Below the pieces are notes generated by a model, which was not told the DNA's origin, searched no databases, and was given only the letters and a program-made list of their open reading frames with translations. A stretch of DNA of 27,453 nt from Chara braunii (taxonomy: Eukaryota > Streptophyta > Charophyceae > Charales > Characeae), in contig BFEA01000752.1 of the NCBI GenBank assembly GCA_003427395.1, forward strand, positions 131,313 through 158,765, written 5' to 3'. A program made the translations under genes and the position numbers. Shown here one piece after another: positions 18,654 through 27,057 of the stretch; position 1 is the first letter of the stretch; each line of letters starts with the position of its first letter.

Positions 18654-19714
18654 AATAAATACTCGATAGCAAGAATAAATTCCACGGCCGCACTATTCTA
18701 CAACAGAAAGGATTTCGGTAACCGAAGAAGAAAAATAAATACAATTATTTCTACTTCTAACTTTCGCTGTTCTTTGTCTGTCTGTGTGATGACGTCCTAG
18801 TCAAGAGTGTACAGGTACCACCTCAGGCCCGTGTGATCAGATACAACACACAAGTAAGTACGCACAGCACCACAACACAACAAATGACAAGGTAAGTATG
18901 CCAACATCAATCGGCAAACAATTTGTCAGCAATCTTCTTCTTCTTCCATGTGTCGTTCCTGGTGTCAATGCGATACCGCACCCCTCTTGACAGCTGGCAC
19001 TACAGCTGTCCAGTCAGTTGTACAGTCAACCGTACCACCTTTGTCTTCGGGGTGCAACTCTTACCTGGCAGCCACCTGCATGCCACGTGTCATCCCTGGC
19101 GTGCCAACATAGCAGATCTGCCACATCAGCACATCAGTGTCTAATTAATCAATAGTGGGATGCCACGTCAGCAAATGTGTGCTCGAGTCCTTCCCACTTG
19201 CCGCTTCCTTGCGTCTTGGTGTGATACTGTTGCTGCTCCAGCCAATCACGTCAATGCCACGTCAGCCTATGGAGCCAATGCCACGTCAACAGGCTCGCCA
19301 CGTTAGAAGACAATCGTGTACGACACCTGCCTGCCACGTCAGCAACCAGCCTTGATGTCCAAAGGCCACGTCAGCATCAGTACTGGACTTGGTCGTGCCT
19401 CAGCTGCTAATGCAGTATGAGAATACCACGTCAGCAATCTCGCACAACCAAGTCTCTAGACGTGGCACATGATATGCCACGTCAACGTGGGATCGCAATG
19501 CCGCCTCACTATTGCGATCCTGGCTGGCGCGCGGTCACTCTTGATCGCGATCCCAACTACCACATCAATAGTCGTGTCGGGATCTGGTTTTCTCGGCAGC
19601 GATGTCCGTGCCACGTCAGCAACACCGGCGGTCTTCGTCGTTGTCCACGTTAGATCTCGTTGTCATCACATCATATGACGCCACTTGGCGCACGCGCGTC
19701 GTCGTCAGGACTAT
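18654..19714 (-). other. Leader (5' untranslated region) of element 2 with repeated CCACGTCA motifs
   Basis: It lies between the primer site and gag, about 1 kb. No gene is visible. The section 19081-19650 carries eight exact CCACGTCA motifs on the + strand (TGACGTGG in the element's own sense) at 19163, 19257, 19281, 19334, 19366, 19426, 19477 and 19611. Near matches lie at 19121, 19247, 19298 and 19643, and a CACGTG core at 19084-19089. Confidence 0.8.
19163..19618. promoter_or_regulatory. Cluster of eight CCACGTCA (bZIP hexamer-type) motifs
   Basis: CCACGTCA is the extended ACGTCA hexamer known from plant histone promoters and bound by bZIP proteins (family knowledge). Most copies are longer, TGCCACGTCAGCA. 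They are all in one orientation with irregular spacing of 24 to 134 bp. Eight exact 8-mers in 456 bp is far above chance. Use as an enhancer is inferred only. Confidence 0.6.
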
Positions 19715-19726
19715 GCTCCGATACCA
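19715..19726 (-). other. Primer binding site of element 2
   Basis: The + strand GCTCCGATACCA gives TGGTATCGGAGC on the - strand, close to the plant initiator Met-tRNA primer site TGGTATCAGAGC. Three bases separate it from TGCAATG, the U5 end of the right LTR. Confidence 0.8.
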
Positions 19727-19729
19727 AAT

Positions 19730-20518
19730 TGCAATGAACCCAGATCGTGAAGACACTTGTCAACAATGCAAGCCCAGATACATACCAAACTGCTGATGAT
19801 TACCAATAATCATAATCGTGCCGAGATAAAATGAGATGGGAGAATCATAGACAGACGAAGGAGAGAGGAGGGAAATTAGACAAAGAAGAGGAATAAAGAC
19901 CAATGCCCACTTCTGCTTCGGGCTTCCTCCTCGATCACCACCTCAAATAATCAATAGTCTGAACGCACATCTAAAGTTCTACTACAATGTGCCATGTGGC
20001 ACGCCAATATGTTCTCATCAGCGCACTAGAGCAATGTCGACCTCAAGATGACCAGGTACGTGTCCACGATTACTTCACAGTCATGATCTCCTCCTGAGTG
20101 ACGATGAATCAGAACAGTAGTGCCAATCACATAACCCAGCCACGTCAGCAACAGTACACATGGCAATGGCCACGTCAGCAGCAACGCGTGGCAGCTGCCA
20201 CGTCAGCATGCCCAGAAGACAATAGCAAGCCAGCCACCATGCTGAGCCAGCATCGCGTCGCCATAATCACACAAACAAAGCCAGCGCCCAACCAGAGTAG
20301 CAGCGTCGAGCCAGCGTCGTTGTCAACGCGTGAAGTCAGCATTGACGCAAGACTGAATGAATGTCGAAGTCAGGAAGTCAGAGCTTTAGTAGCGTTGACG
20401 CGGGGTCTGGACCCCGGATGCCGCATCCCTCAACCGTCCAGATTCCAATGCAAATATCGGCCCAGATTGACCTGAAACCGAATTCCTTCTGGCCTCGATG
20501 CTGTCTGGGTACCTGCGC

Positions 20519-20578
<60 letters not shown>

Positions 20579-20734
20579 GTGAGTCTATCCGACCAAGGGC
20601 CTGGGTGTGATACCTTTGACCTGACAGTTGACTTAGACTTTTGATTTTCCCAAGGGCAATGTGTGGTCACACTGCCTGGCGCAGGCCGGGTTTGGCCTGC
20701 GTCGTCTGGGCTCCGTTTCGAGGGTCCAGACTGC
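19730..20734 (-). repeat. 5' LTR of element 2 (right copy)
   Basis: The U5 end is set by the primer site. From 19793 to 20734 it matches the left LTR; the first 63 bp have no counterpart there. It has three CCACGTCA motifs (20140, 20170, 20198), a decayed G-box GCCATGTGGC (about 19991-20000), the stem CGCAGGCC/GGCCTGCG (20680-20701), and a private (TA)n array. The many differences between the LTRs imply an old insertion. Confidence 0.88.
20525..20578. repeat. (TA)n microsatellite in right LTR
   Basis: It is a TA dinucleotide run with one CA interruption. The left LTR has only GTAAGTG here, so the expansion came after insertion. Confidence 0.9.
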
Positions 20735-20841
20735 CCTCAGTCGTGTCGTGTGAGTGAGTGTGTGTGTGTGCTCTCACTCTCTCCCTCTCTCCCTCTCTCT
20801 CTCCTCTCCCTCGGCTCTCCCTCAGCCTCGCGCGCATTACA
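20735..20841 (+). repeat. Fragment of the 3' end of an element-1-type LTR
   Basis: TCGTGT...GAGTGAG (20752-20758), a GT run, CTCACTC (20773-20779), CT-rich sequence and an ATTACA end match the order seen at the ends of the LTRs at 5457, 6162 and 10653. Low complexity makes the match less secure. Confidence 0.5.
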
Positions 20842-21019
20842 GAAACTGTGAACAGGACGACTCAGAATACAGAAGTGAACTAACATTCTACAATACACCA
20901 TGAAGGTAGGATATGCACTAAGAATGATATCACATCCCATAGCTCAATGAATTAGCCAAAGATCGGAATCACAACTCAATCAGCCACCAAGCTGGAGTAA
21001 AATCAATTAATTACCCATA
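20842..21019. other. No recognisable gene
   Basis: This is a short mixed stretch before the LINE fragment. It has a diverged repeat of CTGGAGTARAATCAA (about 20992 and 21029). Confidence 0.5.
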
Positions 21020-21570
21020 TCACATCCTGGAGTAGAATCAACGCCAGCATTTCCATCAAAATTGGAAGCTTTCAATGGTTGCTTGCACATCTTGCCCTAC
21101 CAGTTAACAAATGGCTGAACAAGAGATGGAGCATACAGTCACGCTCCCCTCTGCAGGAACTTTGTGCAATCTGCCTCGAGGGTAGGGTGGAGGATGTGGA
21201 ACATTGCCTACTGAGTTGTCAGAAAGCAAAGCAACTCTGGTCGAATGTGACCGAGCTATGGCAAAAATTAACAGGCAAACCTCTCCCTTCCCACCCTGTC
21301 TTAATTTTGCCAGGACTGCACGCTCCTCGGGAGTGGCAGGGCTACGAGACAATTTTTTTCCATATGCTAAGACTGGCTTCATTATGAATGATCTGGAAGC
21401 GCAGATGCCAAGAATACCAATGCCAAGAATACCAATGCGGGTTCAGGAGGCGTTGGAGGGAAAACTAAAATTAATAGAAGTAGAGTATAGAGGATGCTGG
21501 AAGAAGACACACAGAAAAATAGAAGAAAATAATAATATAGAAAATATTAAAATAAGGATAAAATCATAGA
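21020..21570 (+). pseudogene. LINE ORF2 3' end with zf-RVT zinc-binding domain
   Basis: Read from about 21019: WSRINASISIKIGSFQWLL, LPVNKWLNKRW, then CAICLEGRVEDVEHCLLSCQKAKQLW. The C-X2-C...H-X4-C pattern with VEHCLLSC and KAKQLW is the zinc-binding domain found at the end of plant non-LTR reverse transcriptases (zf-RVT). The frame meets TGA at 21385-21387 and continues MIWKRRCQEYQC, where a Trp is the likely lost residue. A 15-bp unit is doubled at about 21406-21437. The A-rich end (about 21520-21570) could be the element's 3' tail. Polymerase domains are absent, so this is a 5'-truncated copy. Confidence 0.75.
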
Positions 21571-21769
21571 AGCCTTTTCAAAACAGCTGTTAGGTGAAGG
21601 GACACAACAGACTAACCTCAGCCCAAATCTCAGAGTTATCCAGAAGTAGGACTGTCGCATACCGTAATGGCGCAGACCAGAACAAGAACCGACCTCTCTC
21701 ACATACTACAGGATAGCGCAGCGGAAGGCTAAAATACCAATGATCAGACCAATCAATGTCGCAATGCAG
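21571..21769. other. No recognisable gene
   Basis: It contains no convincing coding frame or repeat. It separates the LINE end from LTR-like sequence. Confidence 0.5.
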
Positions 21770-22619
21770 ACCAAACATACATCATCATCATCGCAAGGTG
21801 TGAAGGGGCCTGGCGCTACACACAGGAGGAATGTGCCAGGCTCAGATCATACACAGATGAAAAGGAGGGGGATCAGACGAAGAGGAAGGGAAGGATGAGG
21901 ATGTCGTCAACACCAAGTCTTCGATATAGATCCCAAATAATCCCCCCATCCAATGTCGCTGTCCCAATGTCGAGTCGGAATCCAAATGTTGTCAAATCTC
22001 GAAGTCACAAATCTCTATCTCTCTTTCTCCCTCGTAGTCTGTCAGATAGTGAGAGGGTGAGGGAGAGATGGTGGACTGGAGGAGGAAGAAGAAGAAGAAC
22101 TCTCTCTCTCTCCATGCCAGGTACTAACCTGTGGAAGGTGGCGCCTTGTCTCAGGTACATCGAAGACGAAGCTGGAGCGATGAAGTCACAAGTAAGGTCC
22201 CAGGTAAGTCTCCCTGGCCTTCGCCACTCTCCTCCCTCTCCACGCTACTCTAAGGTCTTAGCTGCGCCCAGCGCTGAAGACTACTCCTATCATACTCTAC
22301 TACTACTGCACTCCCAAGAGTGCTGCTGCCGAATCTCCGAAGACTGCCTCCTGAACTGCCCGTTGCCTCCCGGGCAGACCAGCACTATATAGCGCTGGTC
22401 CGGCTGGGAGGCTGCTCTTGCCAATGCCGAATGGCGCCAGTCCCTGGCACCCAAATTCCAAAAAAAAGGTTGTCTTGAAAAGGGCCTAAAAATGGCCTGC
22501 GCTCAGCCCTGGTCTGGCTCCTAAGTTCAGAAAAGGGTCGACTTTAAGAGGGCCTAAAATTGGCTCATCTTCTTAGGCTAAACCGACGCAGGGCCTGGTC
22601 GGGCCCTGCGGGGCCCGTG
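21770..22619 (-). repeat. LTR-like sequence attached to the - copy of element 3
   Basis: Two lines of evidence support it. First, ATCATACACAGATG...AGACGAAGAGGAAGG at about 21847-21890 resembles the element 2 LTR at 12255-12310. Second, on the - strand TTCGGCATTGGCAAGAGCAG and CCTCC near 22410-22435 match 27385-27409 in the element 3 + copy LTR. It also has a TATA-centred palindrome (22366-22411) and a GC-rich stem (22587-22610). Outer limits are not sharp, and the join to pol at 22619 skips the integrase end and the purine tract. Confidence 0.6.
22366..22411. promoter_or_regulatory. 46-nt near-palindrome centred on TATATA
   Basis: CCTCCCGGGCAGACCAGCAC, then TATATA, then GCGCTGGTCCGGCTGGGAGG. 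The arms pair at 16 of 20 positions. On the - strand the centre reads GCTATATAGT, a plausible LTR TATA box. Confidence 0.6.
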
Positions 22620-23602
22620 TGGAGGCGGTCAACCCAATCCTTTTGATCCGAATGGATGAGCGTAAAAAGCATCATTTGAGCAGCCTGATGTGCTATCTCC
22701 GTTTGCCCGTCCGTTTATGGGTGTCGAGCCGAACTTGGTTTCATTTTGGTGCCGGACTCCTTCATGAGAGAAGTCCAAAATACCGACATGAACCGAGTGT
22801 CGCAGTCGCTAATGATGTCTTCCGGAACTCCGTGGCCGCAGATCCAGCCGATGTGCAAGAGTCGCGCGAGCTCGGGAGCCGTGGCATAGTACTTGCATGG
22901 AAGAAACCGCACAAACTTACTCAAACGGTCAACAACCGTGAGGATGTCGTCGTGCCCGAAGCGATCACGGGGAAACAGGCCGGTGACATCCATAGCAATG
23001 GATAGGCCTGGTTCTTGGGGAATAGGCAACTCGGGCAACTTGCCATAACGGTTGCGATTGCGGGGCTTGCTTCGTCGACAAACTTCGCAAGAATCGCAGT
23101 ATCTCGTGATGTCGGTGATGACGTCGGGTCACGGACATCGTTGCCGAAGTCATGTGATAGTCTGATTGACTCCGAAATGGCCGGTGAGTCGCGAGTCGTG
23201 GTACTCGCCGAGAAGCCGAGTCCGAAGACGACGGTTTGGTGGAACACACAATAAGTCATTGCCTCGCGAGTGGAGAAGCAAGTACTCGTCGACGATGTGG
23301 TAGTGGCTGGCCGGCGGGTGATCCGAAGATAGCTGTACGTAGAGTGTGGCATAATCTGGATCAGACTCATAGCCCCGGATGAAGTGTCGCTGGAGTTCCT
23401 CGTCGAACGCAAAGGCATGATGTGTCATAGTGCAAAGATCGGGTCTTCGCGAGAGTGCATTTACTGCGTGATTGAAGAGGCCGGCGAGATGTTTCGGTGT
23501 GAAGTCAAATTGGTCGATTAGATACATCCATCGTCCGATAGTGCTGCTCACCGTATCTTGCGTCTTGTAGTAGGTCAACGGGTTGTTATCCGTGACCCAT
23601 GT
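22620..23602 (-). pseudogene. Element 3, - copy: RNase H end and integrase fragment
   Basis: The - strand begins abruptly in RNase H at [17 protein letters not shown] and continues HLAGLFNHAVNALSRRPD. The integrase zinc finger follows: GEYHDSRLTGHFGV and CDSCEVCRR, with TGA stops at 23150-23152 and 23129-23131. Then comes the core AMDVTGLFPRD, IISDCDTRFMSVFW and SSARHP. A TAA at 22712-22714 interrupts just before the Glu region, after which QTEIAHQAAQMML-like coding continues to 22620. The two core Asp are kept. It is homologous to 25375-26270 of the + copy, roughly 85-90% by eye. Confidence 0.9.
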
Positions 23603-23603
23603 G

Positions 23604-24704
23604 AAGATCGACCGCGAGTTCAAGACGCAACGGTACGACAACATCGACGCACCATTGTTATATGTACGCATTCAGATCGGAGAGGCGACCTGCAGCGCTT
23701 TGATCGATTGCGGAGCATCTCGCAACTACATGAGCCAGGACTTTATGGTACGCGCCGACCTTGGCCCACGCGTCTGGAGGAAGTCCCAACCTACGCAAGT
23801 CACGTTGGCAGACGGTCACACGCATAAGTCAATCGACCGGTGCATAGATGACGTCCCCGTGTACTTTGCCCCGCACGCAAGCGAGGCGGTGTCCTTCGAT
23901 ATCTTGGACACCAAATTCGACATGATCTTGGGCATGTCATGGCTGCGAAGCGAGGATCAACCGGTGAACTTCTACCGCCGCACCGTTCACGTTCGTGATC
24001 GGAACGGAGTACTAGTCCCATGCACGGTAGCTCCTCCTCACCCTTCGATCGACTGCCACGTGGTGTCCGCTGCAAGCATGCGAGCTTCCATCATCAGAGA
24101 CGACAACGAGGAGATGGGGGTGTGTTTTCTCCACGCCCTCCCGCCCCATGACGCTTCATCGACGGACTCATCTTCGGACCCATGCATCACCGAGCTTCTC
24201 GACGCCTACGGCGACATGTTCGAAGGCCCGCATGGAGTAGTACCGGATCGGCCCATCCGCCAAGAGAACATGCGCGAGGATGGGGTTGTGCCTCCGCGCG
24301 GTTGCATCTACCGAATGAGCGAGGAAGAGTTAAGTGTGCTACGGGCACAACTCGACAACGTTCTGGAGAAAGGCTGGATTCGGCCTAGCTCATCGCCATA
24401 CGGTGCCCCTGTTCTGTTCGTTCGGAAGAAGAACAAGGATTTGCGGTTGTGCATCGATTATCGCAAACTCAACGCGCAAACGATCAGAAACGTCGGCCCT
24501 CTTCCACGCATCGACGACCTTCTCGAACGACTGGGCGGCGCCAAGTTCTTCTCCAAGCTCGACCTCAAGTCGGGATATCACCAACTCGAGATTCGGCAGG
24601 AGGACTGCTACAAGACCGCGTTTAAGACGCGTTATGGGCATTTCGAATGGCTGGTTATGCCATTTGGCCTTACGAATGCCCCGACCACTTCCAAGCGGCT
24701 ATGA
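23604..24704 (+). pseudogene. Protease and RT N-terminal part of element 3
   Basis: The protease site is [14 protein letters not shown] (catalytic Asp kept, Ser to Cys in the D-S-G-type triad). The partner motif is [14 protein letters not shown]. After a linker, RT reads [72 protein letters not shown] and [15 protein letters not shown] one-base deletion at about 24685-24691 sends the frame to a stop at 24704. The start is not real: coding begins at the inversion join. Confidence 0.9.
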
Positions 24705-25540
24705 CAACGGAGTTCCGACACATGCTGGATCGATTCGTACTTATCTACCTCGACGACATCCTAAGGTACAGCCGGAATTTGGACGAGCATGTGGAACACC
24801 TGCGCACCGTTTTGGAGCGGCTACGACAAGCCAAGTACAAAGCCAACCGCGACAAATGTGAATTCGCGCGGCAGGAGCTGGAGTACTTGGGACATTATGT
24901 GACGCCGCAAGCCATCCGTCGGCTTGCGGACAAGATCGAGGCCCTCCGCGTATGGCCCGAGCCCACCAACACCACGGACGTCCGTTCCTTCATGGGGTTG
25001 GCGGGCTACTATCAGCGATTCATCACCGGATACTCAAGGATTGCTGCACCTATAACGAGATTACAATCGCCAAAGGTGCCATTCGTATTCGATGACGATG
25101 CACGCCGGTCATTCCAAGCACTTAAGACGGCCATGCTCATGGCACCCGTCCTTAGCATCTATGACCCCACCCTGCCTACGAGAGTGACAACTGACGCTTC
25201 CGGCTACGGCATTGGGGCAGTGTTGGAACAACATGACGGCGACGACTGGCACCCTGTGGAGTATTTCAGCCACAAAGTGCCTCCCATCAATTCGCTTGAT
25301 GATGCAAGGAAGAAGGAGCTGCTCGCGTTCGTGATGGCTCTCAAGCGATGGCGGCACTTCCTCCTTGGGCGTCGTAGGTTCACATGGGTCACGAACGACA
25401 ACCCATTGACCTACTACAAGACGCAGGATACGGTGAGCAGCACGATCGGACGATGGATGTACTTCATCGACCAATTTGAGTTCACACCGAAACATCTCCC
25501 CAGCCTCTCCAATCACGCAGCAGATGCACTCTCGCGATGA
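24647..25540 (+). pseudogene. RT palm to RNase H of element 3
   Basis: The frame after the deletion reads [16 protein letters not shown] and the catalytic LIYLDDIL (intact). Then come YLGHYVTPQAIRRLADK, SFMGLAGYYQRFITGYSRI, and RNase H with RVTTDASGYGIGAVL (Asp kept) and KKELLAFVMAL (Glu kept). The third RNase H motif reads VTNDNPL where the - copy has VTDNNPL, so the usual Asp has moved or been lost. The frame ends at TGA 25538-25540, replacing an Arg codon present in the - copy (CGA to TGA). Confidence 0.92.
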
Positions 25541-26660
25541 CCTGATCTTTGCGCCATGACACATCATGCCTTCGCATTCGACGAGGAACTCTAGCGACAC
25601 TTCATCCGGGGCTATGAGTCTGATCCGGACTTCGCCACGTTGTATGCCCAACTATATTCGGATCACCCGCCGGCCAGGCATCATGACTCGCGACTCAACG
25701 GCCATTTCGGAGTCAACCGCACCATTGCAGGGTTTCGACAACGATTCCGATGGCCCGACCTCATTACCGATGTCACTCGGTATTGCGACTCTTGCGAAGT
25801 ATGCCGACGAAGCAAGCCCCGCAATCGCAACCCCTACGGCGAGTTGCGCCCGATGCCTATCCCACGGGAACCCGGCCTCTCCATTGCCATGGATGTCACC
25901 GGACCATTTCCCCGCGATCGCCTCGGGCACGACGGCATCCTCACGGTTGTGGACCGTTTGAGTAAGTATGCGTGTTTTCTCCCTTGCAAGTACTACTCCA
26001 CGGCTCCCGAGCTGGCACACCTCTTGGACACCGGTTGGATTTGTGGCCACGGTGTACCGGAAGACATAGTCAGCGACCGCGACACTCGCATCATGTCGGC
26101 ATTTTGGACTGCTCTCATGCAGGAGTCCGGCACGAATATGAAACCAAGTTCGGCTCGGCATCCACAGACGGACGGGCAAACGGAGCGGGCACATCAAACC
26201 GCTCAAATGATGCTTCGTATGCTCATCCGTCCGGACCAGAAAGATTGGGTTGACCGCCTCCCCGACATCGAGTTCGCCTACAACACTTCAGTGCACCCGG
26301 CGATCGGCGTGACTCCATTCGAGTTGCACCACGGTGGACGGAAAGGCCGTATCTTCGCCGACCTTCTCCTCCCACGACCAGCCGACATCGACGTCGCTTG
26401 CTCTCCCGTTTCCGTCTGGAAGTACAGGGAATTGCTGGCTCAAGCCCGCGCGAATATGCAAAAGGCTCAAGTCCGCATGCAGCAGCAAGCCAACAGGCGT
26501 CGCGTGCCATGTCCCATCCGCGCCGGTGATCTGGTTTGGGTCTCCGCGGAAGAGTTTGCACTGGAACAGGATGTTTCACGCAAACTGCTTCCCAAGTGGT
26601 TTGGACTATGGCCCGTAACATCAGCCGCGGGCTATGAGCCCGATGGCCCTTCATTTGATC
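25541..26660 (+). pseudogene. Integrase of element 3
   Basis: A TAG at 25592-25594 (Gln in the - copy) lies in the linker. The zinc finger has HDSRLNGHFG and CDSCEVCRR. Core residues are in LSIAMDVTGPFPRD, IVSDRDTRIMSAFW and HPQTDGQTERAHQ, all three acidic residues kept. The C-terminal domain has IRAGDLVWVSAEEF and LLPKWFGLWPV. Between DHPPA and HDSRL, 34 codons present in the - copy are missing without a frame change. A one-base loss at about 26658 moves the frame to the next entry. Confidence 0.92.
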
Positions 26661-27032
26661 AATATCCCCCCGCATCTGATGGTCCATCCAGTTTTTCATG
26701 CCTCGAAGCTGGCAACATATACACCAGCTAAGAGCGACGACTTTCCGGGCCGACGATCGCAGGACCCTCCATCTATGGATGGTCATCAGGAAGTTGACCG
26801 CGTCATCACGGATCGCAAGTACGGCAGCAAGCCTCGACAGTACAAAGTTACGTTTAAAGCATGCGATCCCGACGACACTCGGTGGATTTCANGAACAGAT
26901 TTGAAAGCATCCGCACCGCTGATCTACGCTCACTACAAGCGACAAAGGTTAGCTCAGGGACCTTCACGACCTGCCCCTCCCACCCGGACTGTGGTCCCTC
27001 CCTCAGACAGACAGCTTCGCCCTCGCAGGTAA
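26634..27032 (+). pseudogene. Integrase end and chromodomain-like tail of element 3
   Basis: VHPVFHASKLATYTP completes the integrase C-terminal domain. QEVDRVITDRKYG, RQYKVTFKACDPDDTRWIS and LKASAPLIYAHYKRQRL form a chromodomain-like module similar to that of element 2. One base is unresolved (26892). A basic Pro/Arg-rich end stops at TAA 27030-27032. Confidence 0.85.
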
Positions 27033-27045
27033 GCTCGGTCTTTCA

Positions 27046-27057
27046 AGTAGGGGGGGG
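27046..27057 (+). other. Polypurine tract of element 3
   Basis: AAGTAGGGGGGG lies directly before TGTGGCATACTG, the LTR start, 14 bp after the pol stop. Confidence 0.85.

Larger units (their letters stand above)
12207..20734 (-). mobile_element. Element 2: near full-length Ty3/gypsy chromovirus on the - strand
   Basis: Two direct repeats (12207-13103 and 19730-20734) flank gag and pol, both read on the - strand. A primer site lies just inside the right LTR. The pol order is protease, RT, RNase H, integrase, chromodomain-like. It is the best preserved element of the window in structure but carries many frameshifts and stops. No clean 5-bp target duplication could be seen, because the left LTR lacks about 63 bp of its U5 end relative to the right LTR and the outer U3 edge is not exact. 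Confidence 0.9.
23604..27057 (+). mobile_element. Element 3, + copy: pol of a Ty3/gypsy chromovirus without gag
   Basis: It runs from just upstream of protease through RT, RNase H, integrase and chromodomain-like tail to the purine tract and 3' LTR. Gag, leader and 5' LTR are missing; their place is taken by the inverted fragment of the same family at 22620-23602. Damage is modest compared with the other elements: two frameshifts, two nonsense codons and one 102-nt in-frame deletion, so it is the youngest pol in the window. Confidence 0.9.

Noticed and set aside
19081-19650. CRISPR-like array (repeated TGCCACGTCAGCA with spacers)
   Set aside because: Repeats are only 8-13 bp, spacing is irregular, and the setting is a eukaryotic retroelement leader.
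21204-21569. 121-codon ORF overlapping the LINE fragment
   Set aside because: Shadow frame of the zf-RVT coding sequence with no domain of its own.
23800-24075. Antisense ORF in element 3 protease
   Set aside because: Shadow of the protease frame; Arg/Cys-rich with no family features.
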